Part shown: positions 34,150 through 46,799 of the stretch, in pieces | How the letters are laid out: each line of letters starts with the position of its first letter | Position numbering within the stretch: position 1 is the first letter of the stretch | DNA from: Lunularia cruciata | Taxonomy: Eukaryota; Streptophyta; Marchantiopsida; Lunulariales; Lunulariaceae | Length of the DNA stretch: 64,000 nucleotides | Direction of reading: 5' to 3' | Assembly: GCA_948567375.1 (NCBI GenBank) | Contig: OX419758.1 | Location: forward strand, 45,761,001-45,825,000 | Program-made: the position numbers and the translations under genes | Notes under the pieces: generated by a model | Told to the model about the DNA's origin: nothing | Databases searched by the model: none | Seen by the model: the letters and a program-made list of their open reading frames with translations, nothing else

Positions 34150-36330
34150 ATGATCAATTCATTGAACTTCTTCACTCTACATCAATTTCATTGTTTCCAA
34201 GAGCATCTAATAAGAAGAGACTTGGTCTTCCATGAAATAGGTGGTATGATACAAGAATATTGTAAAATGGCAAGGATCAAAGCTATGGATAGATCTCTTG
34301 ATCAAGTTGCACAAAAACTTCCTTTTGTCTATTATAGAAAGTTGGTGAAGTGCAAGAAGAGAACATTTTTTAGACGTAAGGGGGATGAGATAAGCACTGA
34401 ATTGAGAAGAGATCCCAAGGTTTTTTGTAACAAGGTAATTTTTAGATCTCAATCTCCATTGCTGGACTTGAAGGAGCTTTGTAGCTATATCAAGGATCTG
34501 CACTTCTTCCCCAATGCTCCAAGCATGGCACCATGCCTTAGATCTACTCTCAACATCTTTGAAGCTAATGTAAAGCACGAGATCAAGAAGTTGGCTTACG
34601 GTAAGGCCAAAGACCTTGATGGACTTTGTGTTGAAATTTTGAAATGGAGCAGCAATCATCTTATTTCAATACTCACTTCTCTCTTAAATGTGGCTTCTTA
34701 ACAAATGGTGGATGAAGAAGGTAGTTCCCATTTCCAAGTCTGGCCAGAGAGATGTTGTCACAAATTACCATACCATACTAGTTGGTAGTATCTTAGCAAA
34801 GTTGTATGGTCAAATTTTGGAGTCTAGGTTGAGTACTTGGGCCAAAAAGAACAAAATTTGGGCTCAGTGCCAAGCTGGTTTCAAAGCAAGGTTTAGTACA
34901 TTGGACCATCTTTTAGTACTCCATCTTTTGTGGTGGAAATCCAAGGTGTCGAAAGAGCTTTCTACATGCATTTATTGATTTCAAGAAGGCCTTTGATAAG
35001 GTGCTTAAGAAATCACTAAGTGAGAGACTCATTGAAGTTGATGTTTCACCGGATATGATTGGTGATATAAATCTCTAGACTCTATGAGAAAGTGAGACTC
35101 TCATCTTTGAGCTCTCAAGATGTCCTAAGCACAATGGGAGTGATTCAAGGTTGCTTTCTATCTCCAACTCTATTTAGAATCTTCATCAACAACCTAGAGA
35201 GAGTATTCATGGGGTTGGAGCTAAATGTGTGCAGGTTGGCTCTTTGATGATACATGCAATCCTTTATGTAGATGATGTAGTGCTCTTCTCCATCAATCTA
35301 GAGAGTTTACATAAGCTGTTGGATTCTCTTCTTTTGTTTTGCAATCAAACAAAGATGGAAGTGAATCTTGACAAGTCCAAGGTGATTGTGGTGGGTTCTA
35401 AAGGTGTCACACTTTTCTTCTTTGATTGGAAAGCACTTGGAGCAGGTTTCTTCTTACAAGTACTTGGGGATTGATTTTTCTCATGACTATAGTTGGTCTA
35501 CTTGTGTGAAGAATAGAATCAATGTAAGGTTTAGAGCCTTGTATTCACTCATGAATCATTTGAGACTTGCTCATCTTACCACATATGAGTTGAAGAAGGT
35601 GTTTTTTAGATCTCTTGTACAACTGGTGGTTCTCTATGGTGCTTAGATTTGGGGACTAGGTACTAAGAAGACTTCGTGGCAAAAGGTTGAGAAAGTTCAT
35701 AAAGTGTTTTCGTGTGATGAACTTGGTGTGAGGACTCTAACTCCCTATGTTCTATTGCTTGCTAAAATAGGAGTTTTGCCTCTTGAGGCTGAAGCTTTGT
35801 TCTTAGCTCTCACATATGCCACTAAGGTGAGGTCCTTGGAGCATGATAGACTTCCCTACCAAGTTCTTTGTACAACTCTATCTATTAGTTGGTATATAGC
35901 TCTGATTGCATAGATTACAAGATGAAATTTTTTTGAGCAACATTGGAGATTGGAGCCTATTGCATTACGAGATATGATCAAGGAGCAGTTCTTACATTGC
36001 TTATGGCATGAAGCACCCGGTACCAAGATGGTGTTTTATCATCAATTTGAAATCCTATGTTAGTGTATTGCAAGCAAGATTATTTCTTGGCTAGGATCTC
36101 TAGTTCATTTAGACATGTTATTGCTCAGTATAGTATGAGCTCTGATAGACTAGAAGTAGAACATGGACGTTGGTAATAGATATATTACTCCATCCGGCTT
36201 TGCATATTGTGTACTATGAGCAAAGTTGAGGATGAGCACCATGTTTTTGTTGAGTGCCCTTGCTACAAATATGTCAGAGTTAGACATCATATTCATAGTA
36301 GTGATTTTTCAAATCTCTTATAGATTTAGA
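34150..36330 (+). pseudogene. Reverse transcriptase and C-terminus of LINE copy A
   Basis: Pieces at 34150-34701, 34688-34978, 35229-35474, 35386-35646 and 35704-35913 follow the copy B protein. Visible are NGKAxDLDGL-like AYGKAKDLDGLCVEIL, AQCQAGFKARFSTLDHLLVL, FIDFKKAFDK near 34975 and MGVIQGCFLSPTLF near 35150. Motif C survives as LYVDDVVLFS (35250-35290), then MEVNLDKSKVIVVG and the SKVEDEHH knuckle remnant. It is broken by frameshifts and stops. Confidence 0.8.
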
Positions 36331-36539
36331 ATTTAGCATCATGGAAGTATATGACCAAGATTAATATACATCATATTAGTTTGGTACAGATTGGTCAGAT
36401 GTTGTAGGCTCTTGCCTATGTTCACCTTTAATATGATTTGTATAGTGTTTTCAACTTTTTGACTCTTCCGGGATTTATATTTCATTGTTCTACAATATCT
36501 ATGGCCAATATTGTATAAGGATTCCGAAGAGAGCATTCA

Positions 36540-36780
36540 AAGGAATATCGTATCAAGCACATAGAGAACATGGTTAGAGAGACAATAAGAGTAATCACGA
36601 ATTCAATTCAAGAGTAATCGTATGATAAGAGGGGAGTGACATCTCCGCCGTTCTATAAAGAGAGTATTATTTAACTTGTCCCCGGAGAGAGCATTATTTG
36701 CTGGTGCAATACATAAGAAAATAAGAAAGGCATAACATATCCGGTGTTCTACTGAGAGAGTATTGGTTTGCACGATTCAT
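36540..36780. repeat. ~62-bp tandem array, third block
   Basis: Units with AAGAGTAATCACGAATTCAATTCAAGAGTAATCG and GGAGAGAGCATTATTTGCTGGTGCAAT continue the array after LINE copy A. Confidence 0.7.
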
Positions 36781-38934
36781 ACCTAAGTTTTATACTCACA
36801 TACTAAAGTGTAATGTGAGTAATAAAATGAGCGATAACGCTAAACATTATTTCATACATGAGAGCACATTAGCTGATAATATGGTATCTAAAATCTCGCG
36901 GATCGGTCACGTCGTTGTGTGGAACTCACGCTAGTACTCCGAATTCTGGTGGAGGATTTCGCGGAGTGTAGGCCACAAGCCACTAGATATTCTAGGAGAT
37001 AAAAGACAATACTTTGGTGTTTCTGTGGATGTTCTGGTGGTGGAAAGTAGATGATAATTATTAATAACAGAAACATAAACGAAATATCAGACGCGAACAA
37101 CCAAAGAATTAAAAGATATAATAACATAATATAGTTACAAATAGACAATCTATGACAATCCTGAGAATCTCTGCCTAAGAATCTGTATCATAATATAATA
37201 AAGTCAATTATAAACAACTTAGGATAACCTAAAATCTGTACGAAGTATAAAGTAGTAATTCCCTCTAAATAAATAGGGTAGATTTTGGTACTTTTTGTAT
37301 TCATATTCCAGTGAGTGGTATGCCGATGATGAATCACAATAGGCAAGGTAACAGGAACATCTCGACTCCACTGGTACGGAGACGATACAATAGGGGAATT
37401 ATCTCGCATTTATCATTGTGATATTTGGAGACTTAATTTAAACTTAACGCTTCTACCCGTTCGATCCCTTTGGATCATCCCTGTTTTTCTGCTATACATT
37501 GCGCGCAGCTGTATCTCAGGTCACGATCAATACTTATAAATAAAGAGAGAAACCAAGATTGAGTGCATCATACAGGCGGGACGCATCGACGATTGAGCTA
37601 TTATCACCAAGAAGATTCACGCAACACATGCATTGACCGATTCCAAAAGGTGTGTTACTGCTTGTGGTTGCATTACTCCGTTGGTGCGCGAAGTTGTCGA
37701 TGTGCGTGGCGTATCTACACTACTTCTCCACACTTCCGACGTAGCCGTAGTTGATCTATTTTTAGCAACCGTTAAAACCCAACTGAATTGCCTTAGAATG
37801 ATATCTACTGCCTGGCTCCGGAGACACGGTATATTCAGTTAGTACTCGGCTGCATTTAGTTCTGCATTGAGCAAAGCTAGCGAAACTTTGGACTACGAAA
37901 TCCTCCTTTTGAAACTGATTCACATCGTGAGATAGGATGAAAGTATCACCTGTCGGAAACTATTCTATGGTGATAAGGAGATGACGTGCACACGTCTGGA
38001 GAAAGTTCATTCCTGCACTTTCTTGTGTGCAGAATCCACTAACAAGGAACGTATCTTAATATCTTTGGTTAAGCTGACGGGCCTATGACCAGGAAAGTTA
38101 AGTAAAGTGTACCCTGCAAGAGGTAGAGCAGAGCACTTTTAGGTAGGTTTGGAGTTGAATACCTACGTTTCATGCATACAAGAAATCCTTTTCCTCCTGA
38201 ATCTAGCATACCCAAAAGCAGAGAAGAACGACTTTCAAAGGATTTGTAACGGTATGGCAGATACAACGTATCTGAGAAGAACCTTTGAAGGGCCTGCAAG
38301 CTTGAGCAGAGTTCTTATATTCTACATGCAGTGCATCTTGAAGGGTACAGGTTCAAGGTGCAGGATTCTTGACTTGCTCTTGGGTTTGGAATTCCAATTC
38401 CTCGCACCGACCATTACACTAAAATCTGGACGAAAGAGCTTCCCTTGGATACCGAATACACACATCGAACCGGAAACTATCGTAGAACTAGAACAGGTGC
38501 GAGGATAAAAGTCAGAGACGAGTTCCAGTAAGGATGGAGAAGGGAGAGGCGACCACTTTTCACTTCTTCCATTTCATCATTTGAAATGAACAAGTAGTAA
38601 GTAAAAGATGGATGGATATGGATGAGATTTCTAGTAGTGGAAACGAGGTGACAATTAGATCCAGAGATTTCAACCATTCGTCCGGCATGAACCTCCTCTA
38701 TCTCTTAGGCAGGGGAACAGACTCCAAAGGGATGCGAGGAAATGATCTGACTAGCTCCATCCACTTGTGTGGCCAAGAAAAAGTTTGACTGTCCCGACAC
38801 TTCATACGCTGCCCACCCTCTACAACAGCAAGGCAGGATGATTCGTCCAGTTGTTTGGAGTTGTACACATTCTGCATGTAAGCAACTTCCAAGGTGCTTA
38901 GATGCCTGATCCTGTTCTATTCTCATTTTATCTT
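36781..38934. other. Unassigned low-repeat region
   Basis: The sequence is less repetitive than its surroundings and not obviously transposon-derived. The longest frame (38149-38508, plus, 119 codons, starting MELNTYVSCIQEILF) has no motif I recognise, and antisense frames overlap it. It could be single-copy intergenic DNA or degraded exons of an unknown gene. I assign no function. Confidence 0.3.
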
Positions 38935-39000
38935 TTTTGTCTCTCCCTTGTACGGCTTGATGGGGTCTTCCCATCCTTCGTTTTTTCTACGCGGTCGCCT
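38935..39000 (+). mobile_element. Family R 3' end fragment, plus orientation
   Basis: CTCTCCCTTGTACGGCTTGA followed by TGGGGTCTTCCCATCCTT and TCTACGCGGTCGCCTG matches, in reverse orientation, the 3' UTR of the intronic R fragment at 17964-18060 (TCTACGTGGTCGCCT). It is the only R fragment in the window on this strand. Confidence 0.75.
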
Positions 39001-40904
39001 GCTTCCATTCTCTGTCTCCCTTGCTCTGAGGTTTCGCACGCATGCAAAGTACTGTGAATCTCCTTCTCATCTCTTAACACGTGTCGATACATCAACATTA
39101 GTCGGGAGTTTCGTGGTATGTCGTTTTCCTTAAATACGCATATCTTACTAAAGTCCTTGTCTACTTTCCATGTCGTCGACCTCGAGTCAATGTGGAAATC
39201 TTCCCTAAAGAAATTTTGGCGGGATCTCATTTTAAATAATGAATTTTATGGTAAATAAATTCCACCATCATCAAAATTTTTAATTTCGAAATGGTGCTAT
39301 TGCCAGGAATGAAATGCAAATAGTTTCATAGTTTCATTCATTGTTCAAGAACGAAGCAAAAAGTTTCTTGCTAGTAAAGGCTTGATATGTTGGCTTATAT
39401 TTATGGTAAAGCATCACCATATTTATTTCTTAGTTTTCTATCAATGTTCTAACTTCCAGCCTATCCGAGTACAGTATTTATTCATTCTAATTAATATATT
39501 TGAGCATTACTCTCCTGATCCTTCGCATATTTAGACACTATTATTAACTCTACTTGTATCTTATCTCTCATCAGCGGTAAGTTAAATCACCTTGTTATCC
39601 AAATACATTTTTCTCTACTTGTGACACTATCAGTTACCAGTTGATTAGAACTTTCACCGAATCAATTGAATCACTCCCATTGCATTTACGAGACTCTATG
39701 AATGACTTCATTTGCAAATACTTACTACACATTCTACCGGGTGCATAATGAAGTAAACTTATATGTACCTTAAGTATAAATAACATGGCCTTAGACAATC
39801 TTTAGTATTTAAAGTACTTTCTATCTAGTTCTTTTGCTAAATATTTACTTCTATTTTCACTAATATTTTTCTCAAATTTTGGTCTTTCATACTAATATTA
39901 GGGCAAGAATGGAGTGTATCAAATGGATTGAATGCACAGTCTTCTGAACAGCCACTTCCAGTTCATTGGGATGTTTGCATTTGTATGATGTTTAAGCATC
40001 ATTCTCTATAGTTGATGGTATCTTAATTTGGTCAACCTTTCTGGGATAACTTTGCCTAAATCAGATAAATTTTAATATTATCAGTGATCTCCAATTAGGT
40101 TACTTTTGGTTATCACCTGTGGTGAGAAAAAAATCTGCTATTCATATTTTGATTCAAAATTGGTATCCTTCTATTTCAATAATGCTAGTAAGAATTAGAT
40201 ACAATGGAAAATCTTATGATTCAAGCAACACAACATCAAATTGATCCTCTTACGTGAATATTAGAAGCAAATGCACAACCATAAAAATTAAAAAGGAATA
40301 GCATTTTAAGAAGAATATAGTTATGTTTGTTCTCTCAAGCCAAACAATTTGATGTAAGGACCATTGTATGTAGAACAGAGAATTTTTTGTAGAATTAGGA
40401 CCAATATTTCTATACCACAAACATATAGACCTACTTGATCACCAAATACTATTGCTACTAGCAAACTATTAAGTATTGTATGGTCTTAGTTGGTGTATTA
40501 GTGGAGTAAGTAAAACATTGTTTTGAGGTCATATTGGTTATTCATAGAGTTAAAGAGAGCTTTCATATCTTAATTCAATTTATCAACATAGTAACAGCAA
40601 TATAAGATTCATTTGGTAAATAGCCAAGGCATCCAATTTTAGAATACTAAACTTGTTATAAAGATACAAATTCCAAAGATCATGAAGAGAGAACAATAAT
40701 ATATTTATAATTAAGTTTAAATATTATAAAAATATAAAGATAGTTATGAGAGATTAGAGCAACTAGAAGAAGCCATGCAAATAGTTTAAATATTTGATCC
40801 TCTTGTCTCTCTAAGATTTGTGTATCCAAGATCTTAATATCATACAAAATAATAAGAGGAGTTGTTAAGACTATTAATGCAATCTAATATAAATTACTTC
40901 TTAA
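39001..40904. other. AT-rich intergenic DNA
   Basis: There are no coding motifs and many stops. I see nothing definite in it. Confidence 0.35.
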
Positions 40905-41440
40905 TGTTGATATGCACATATACATTGCTACACAAATATATATGGTTGTCAATATCATACATTATAGAAGCACAACTAACAGACAAAGTCATATACAAAT
41001 TCTAAATTGCCATGATAAAAAATTAAATATTAAAAAGTTAGACTATATATACTTGGCCAACAAGCATCTAATTACATTTATCAAGCCAAATCCACTCTAG
41101 CACAAAGAATTTAGGTTACACTTGCTAGCTCCATCCACCATATATAGGAGTTCAAAGGCTTGATAAAAAACAAGTGACTCTCTAGAGTTCCACTTTGAGA
41201 TAGATCCTTCTTTGGGGAAGCTAGCGAGTCTACCCCTAATAGCACACTCATTAGAACAAATATTTGTAAACATGACTCTAATGCTGCAACCAAAAACCTT
41301 AATGGAACAAACATGCTGCCACTAAGTAGTCCCTAAGTAGCTACTAATGCAACTATGATGGCCAAGATAATCACTCAAGACTCCAAGCAAACAGCTTAGG
41401 CACTACAAATGTCATGACAATGTTGATGATAAAGGTTTAT
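40905..41440. repeat. ~535-bp dispersed repeat, first copy
   Basis: It begins with a ~100-bp block (ATACATTGCTACACAAATA ... CATTATAGAAGCACAACTAA ... ATACAAATTCTAAATTGCC). It continues through CCATCCACCATATATAGGAG, CTCTAGAGTTCCACTTTGAGA and GGCACTACAAATGTCATGACAAT. The same order of blocks recurs at 43030-43565. It may be LTR-derived. Confidence 0.65.
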
Positions 41441-43029
41441 GATAGTGTAGAACATGTTTCTATTGTCAATAGTTTGAGTTTTACAATGAAGATTATCAAC
41501 ATTATAGGGATAAATTTGACTATCTTACAAGCTAAATATGTAGAGTAGTCAATGAATGAAAAAATATTGATGCCTAGTAAGACCAGTTGTTAGCTCACTA
41601 TAAGCACCATTTATTCTAATTTGAGGCTCAATATGTAAAAATATTCCTATTATCATAATTTAAACCTAAATTATCTTTTGCAGTTATTCTTATTATTCTT
41701 ATGGATTGTGATAGTCTAAAATTTTCAGATTGATGCAATTTGCAAATAAAGCTTTTATGATATCCTTCAAGGGTAGTTTTCTTATGATGGTTGATTGAAA
41801 GAAATGCACTAGATTTGGACTCTGAATCCAATACTACTCATATTAGAAAAGAGTGTATAAAGTCAATGAAATTCATAGTTATACCAAGATATCATATTTT
41901 GATTACCTTGGATTAAATGTAATTAAGCTCAAGCTCATAAAAAAAGTACATTAATGCAACTGTGTCTAGCAAGCTATGAAGGAGTAGATACCAATAGTTG
42001 GAATATAGATCAACCCAATAATAGATGAAGGTATCATCTTTAAAGGTGGTAGATGGGAGTCTACACAAGTTTATAAATATGTTTATAAAAACCAAATTAG
42101 GGTTTAATTTTTCATTAAAGGTAAAAACAGAAAATTATACTTATACTTGAAATGTGTTATAAAGCTTAAGCAAGTAGAAATTCTTTTGTAAGAAATAAAA
42201 ATGTAAGTCAGAAAGGTAAGGTTAGTTCTTAAGTCATGAAGTTTTAAATGAAGGAACCTAGATAGAAGAAGAAAAGATCAAAGCTTTTATAATTGGCCAA
42301 CTCTAAGAGTTGGTGCATATTGATGATTCATACATTCACTAATTTACAGGTTACAAAACCACTCATCAATGTCTTAGGTAAGGATGTAAAGTTCTTGTGA
42401 TAAGGAGAAGACTTTTCTCAACAACTTAATGACCTTTTCATCTTATCTAATCTTATAACCGTATGATCTGAATTTACTTTCTTAAGTTGATTTTGATACT
42501 TCTAACTCTACTTTATTAGGAAGAATGCTATTATGGGAATTTTCATATGTGCTACATCTAATTTCTTTTACCTCAAGATGATTAAATTCTATTTGCAAAT
42601 ATTATAGATTAATTTTATCTATAGATTTTAAATTTATGTGTGATTATGATTATGACAAACTATCAAAGTATATATTATTTTAATTTTGCAATATTATCTT
42701 GTAAGTAAGCTTAAACATATATATAGCATATAAAACACAAGCAACTATTGCAAATAATCATCATGTTATTTATAATACTATAGCTACTTTAGCTAGATAC
42801 CTTGGCTACTATTTTAATAATAGTACATAGTTGTAACAAGGCAATGAGTAGTGATTGTCTATAATATAAGGTTTTCCTTAAATACTCCTAAAACTTCTCA
42901 ATCAATCAAGGTATTTAAGTATAAGATTAGTGCTAAGATGTCTTGATTCTTTAATAAGAGATGTCCTTCAAATTAGAGCTTTAGGAAGCTCACTTGTCAT
43001 TTTGAGCCTCTAAGCTCATAGGTATAATG
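41441..43029. other. AT-rich spacer between repeat copies
   Basis: No recognisable coding region or structured element. Short open frames are without motifs. Confidence 0.35.
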
Positions 43030-43665
43030 GTGTTGTGCATATACACATTGTTACATAACATATATTACTATCAACATCATACACTATAAAAGCACAACTC
43101 ACACATAAGTCACACATGAACTCTAAAATGCCACAATAATCAGTTCTTTTTCCACTCAACTCAAATTTGTACTTGATCCTTTACTCAACAATTATCAATA
43201 ATCAAGCACTAATTGCTATCAAAAATCACCCACTATAGCTAAGAGATTCCATGTGATGCTTGTTGGCCTCTATCCACCATAGCCAAGAACTCCAAGGCTC
43301 AACATCATAGATGTGAGCTCTCTCTAGAGTTGCACTTTGAAAGTATACCTCTTTTCTCAACCTAGGTCTCCAACCCTAATGGCACCTCTGATGGCACATT
43401 TGTTGGTGCAAGTGATGATATGTCCTATGTGATCAATAGTCCCAACATGAAATCTGACTGCAATCAAGTAGTCCATGAGCAACTACCAAAATAACTATAA
43501 CTACCAACACTACCACTCTAGCATCCAAGTAAACTAGCTTTGGCACTACAAATGTCATGATAATTGTCATGCATATATACATTGCTACACAACATACATC
43601 ATTATTAACATCATACACTATAGAAGCATAACTCACACATAAGTCATACATGAACTCTAAAATGC
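43030..43665. repeat. ~535-bp repeat, second copy plus a partial third (100 bp)
   Basis: Blocks in the order of the 40905 copy run to GGCACTACAAATGTCATGATAATTG (about 43565). The first ~100 bp of the unit (ATACATTGCTACACAACATAC ... GAACTCTAAAATGC) is then repeated at 43570-43662. On the minus strand the end reads TGCATTTTAGAGTT after a purine-rich AGGAGGAA. This is what a 3' LTR start beside a polypurine tract would look like for G4. Confidence 0.6.
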
Positions 43666-43838
43666 AAAAATATTCCTCCTAGTTGGTGGTTAGGTCCTTC
43701 TAACTCCAGATAGCCATCTACTCCAAGTATATGATATGCCTTAGGGTGGGTAAAGATCAAGAGGTAAGGTGCTATTGAGCTCTATTGTTAGTCACCTATT
43801 TGAAATCTATATCACATAAAAGGTGAACTAGCTATAGG

Positions 43839-44010
43839 TCAAGTACATCTAGGACATAACCACTATCTTTGAGGAACTACTATCCTTGAGGAACCACCAT
43901 GAAGGAAGGAGTCAAACATACCATATGCCATCCTCTTGAACAACTATCACACACCAACATAGTAACAACTCTACCAAAAGAGCCACATAACATTCACTGG
44001 AAGCCTGCAT
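43839..44010 (-). pseudogene. PHD finger at the end of the G4 pol
   Basis: The minus-strand frame after LALVHAGFQ reads stop-MLCGSF, where the TGA stands where a Cys codon is expected. Then come TMLVCDSCSRGWHMVCLTP and, after a short internal duplication that shifts the frame, VVPQRxWLCPRCT followed by TGA at 43839-43841. This gives the full Cys4-His-Cys3 order of a PHD zinc finger with the Trp two residues before the last Cys pair. PHD fingers read histone H3 tails. At the end of an integrase it would play the part a chromodomain plays in chromoviruses. That role is inference. Confidence 0.72.
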
Positions 44011-45030
44011 GAACAAGTGCCAAGCTGGGGTCCATAGTGCCATCAATGTTTAAGAGGTAATATGGTGCACTATTGTACACATGATCCTTCCAAACAACAC
44101 CATCACATCTTTCCAACAAAAGGACTCCAAAAGGCAAAACCTCATGCACTTTCAAGATAGTGCGGCATGTAGTAACATAAAGTATAACCAATGTAGTTTG
44201 TTATAGATATACATAGTCACCTAGATGAAATCGACAAATCAAGGGTCCATAAACTCCTTGAATAGTAGTATAGCATATGGTATCCCTACGCTAAGCAATC
44301 ACTAGTTCTCAAAGACCATCGGCATCATTCTTCCAAAGATCTCCTCCCATTGATAACATGTGCTCACTTATATGTCTAGATCATCTAAGTCCAAAACTAC
44401 AATAGCATCACAATGAATGGCTACAAGTAAATCTAGATCTTGTCCATAGAGTAGAAGGTAAGGAGAGAAGGATGCTATAGAGGCTTGCAAGCTGAACCAA
44501 CATCCCATGGGCAACCAAGGTAATTAGAGATCCCAATCTCCAAGATGACCTCTCTACAAACCATACTTATGCAATCCTCTCTTCACCATCTAAACCACTC
44601 TCTTTGCTAAGCTATCTACCTCAAAGTGATCTTGGGTGGTAATATGATGATCAATCAAGGCCTTTTCATACAAGAACTAAAAGTCTCCCAAGCACTATGT
44701 ACCTTGATCAATAAAAACCCTAACTAGTGCACCAAAATGACTAAGAACCCAATCCAAGAACAAGTAAGCCATCCCTTCAATGGACTTGTTAGGAAGTGCA
44801 ACCCACTCAATCCACTTGTAGAACTAATCTACCATAATAAAAACATACCAATGATATTTTAAAGTTAAAATATTAGGTCCAACAAAGGCCAAACTCCAAT
44901 GGTAACCCAACCCCATGATAAGTAATGGGTGTAATTGTGGTGTAGGAGCATTAAATAATGCTCTAACTTGGTCACAAACTACATATCTGGGAATAAAGTC
45001 TGTACATTGGTCTACATACCGCACCACCAA
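44011..45030 (-). pseudogene. Integrase and post-integrase region of G4
   Basis: The 44824-45030 frame has the zinc-domain-like VVCDQVRALFNAP segment and a Trp-Ser-Leu-x-Phe-Val-Gly-Pro core start (normally WSLDFVGP). The sequence down to 44200 contains QWEEIFGRMMPMV. The 43994-44191 frame reads VHEVLPFGVLLLERCDGVV. Many stops break it. Confidence 0.55.
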
Positions 45031-45594
45031 TAATGAATTTGGAGTAAGCTATATGTATGATCTACTCTAAAAATGTCTTAGCTCCTCATGAGCATGACAT
45101 ATCAACTATGGTCTCTAAGATAGAGATGATACTACTTGTACTCTACCATCTTCTTATACACAAAGAAGGTATTTGCACTCTAATCTAAATCTTTGGGCTC
45201 ACTAAAGGACATGGTCTCTCTCCTTAGCACTAACTATGGCACCCACAACACCAATGCAAATATAATCTATCACTAAGACATCTTCATGAATGTCTTGCTG
45301 AATGTCTGCTCCACCCTCTAGATCTATAACTTAAAAAGAATTTCCTATATATATTGAGAGAAATACCACCAAGGCCTCAAAAAATATACATAGAAAAGTA
45401 GATGTATGCCAACTTGGCACCATCTCTTCATTTGTATCACCATGCCATCATGCTCTAGTCTGATCCTACTGGCTGGGAAATGGGTTTGTTCTCAACATTT
45501 GCATCATGGTTCCTCACTCCATGTTTATGAATAATTAATTGTGGAATCATACTCTTGTAAGATCAGAGCACATCATGCAAGCTTCCTTGAAAGC

Positions 45595-45816
45595 TTATGA
45601 CTCCATAAACCACTTCATTGGTTGATGATCAATGATGAGAGTGAAAGGGTTACCAAATAGGTAACACAAAAAATGTGCTACTACCCATATTGCTACCAAG
45701 CACTCTCCCTCATATGAACAATACTTTACTTCCACAAAATTGTTGGAGTGACTAGCATATGCCACAAACTCCTTCCCCTCATCATCTAGTTGGATGAGCA
45801 TTGCTCCAAGCTCCAA
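45595..45816 (-). pseudogene. RNase H of G4
   Basis: A 73-codon open remnant reads ELGAMLIQLDDEGKEFVAYA, then SNNFVEVKYCSYEGECL, VAHFLCYLFGNPF and IDHQPMKWFMES. This is the Ty3-type RNase H. The family's VYASR...EGECLAVVWA...TDHQPLKWL pattern is clear. It would degrade RNA in RNA-DNA hybrids during replication. Confidence 0.8.
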
Positions 45817-45999
45817 TGTACTCCAACCAATATGAACCTAGAATGGTTGTTCTCTTATTAGTCTCCTAAGAATAGGGGCAAATATTAGCCTCTCCTTGAG
45901 CTATATAAAAGCTCTCTCTTGCTCATCTCCCAAAACCTACTCTTGTGTAAGCTTGGTTAGCTTTGTCAAGGCCTTGGCAATGACACTAAATCCTCTAAT

Positions 46000-46780
46000 A
46001 TATTAGTGATAGAAGTTTTCCAACCCAAGGAATGCTTGCATTCTACTCACATCCATAAGCCAAGGAATATGTGCAATAACCTCCACCTTGGTCTGCTGAA
46101 CACCAAGTCCTTCAAGGTAGATAGTGTGACCCAAATACTCAACCTACTTGTGGAATTATCTACACTTCCCAATATGTAATTTGAGTCCATGAGATCTAAA
46201 TGCCTCAAACATCTCCAACAAATGTCTCTCATGCTCGTCCACAATATCTTTATAGACCAAAAATATCATCAATATAGCACCAAGTAGAATCCAATCCTTC
46301 TAAGATCCTATCCATGAACCTCTAGAACTTGACAAGAGTGTTTAAGTAATAAGAACTTCCACTGATATAATACATCCTTACCATGAGGATCAAAAACTCA
46401 AAATGCTGTCTTGGACTTGTTCTCCTCCTTGATCGGTAATTGATGATATCCTACTCAAAGATCCAAAGTATGAAAGACCTTTGTATGCCCAATTGCATCA
46501 ATGATCTCTTCTAATGTAGGCATGGTATATCTATCAGCCCTAGTTTATCAATTGATAAGATGGTAATCTCCATACATCTATCCATTTACATAGTTACCAT
46601 GCATATCCTTCTTGGTTGGCATCATTGTAGTTGAAGCATACTCTCCATATGAAATCTCTACCAAACTAACCTCAAAAAGGTCTCTACTCCAGCTCTGAAT
46701 CAATGCTCTCTCTATATTTTTAAGGACATAAAAAAATTGGTCTATCATTAGTCAACTCAATCCAAATACTTGGTCCTTTC
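46000..46780 (-). pseudogene. Reverse transcriptase of G4
   Basis: Reading through stops and shifts gives KKDMHGNYVNGxMYGDYHLIN, then TRADRYTMPTLEEIIDAIGH, FHTLDLxVGYHQLPI and KTAFxVFDPHGKDVLYQW. These are motifs 1-3 of a gypsy RT. The thumb segment follows (WMDSNY, STLKDLVF, FLGLWM near 46040-46240). Confidence 0.7.
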
Positions 46781-46799
46781 AAAGCACCCAAATCCTTCA

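Larger units (their letters stand above)
30800..36500 (+). mobile_element. LINE copy A (decayed)
   Basis: In order on the plus strand: a 5' region of ~177-bp monomers (31120-32300), ORF1 (about 32370-33190), endonuclease (33210-34020), RT (34150-35650), C-terminal zinc-knuckle region (about 36190-36300), and a 3' end at a TATTTCATTGTTC block near 36476-36490. It is collinear with LINE copy B (57113-62690, minus strand). The 5' boundary is approximate. The flanks on both sides are units of the ~62-bp array, so the array was the target. Confidence 0.85.
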
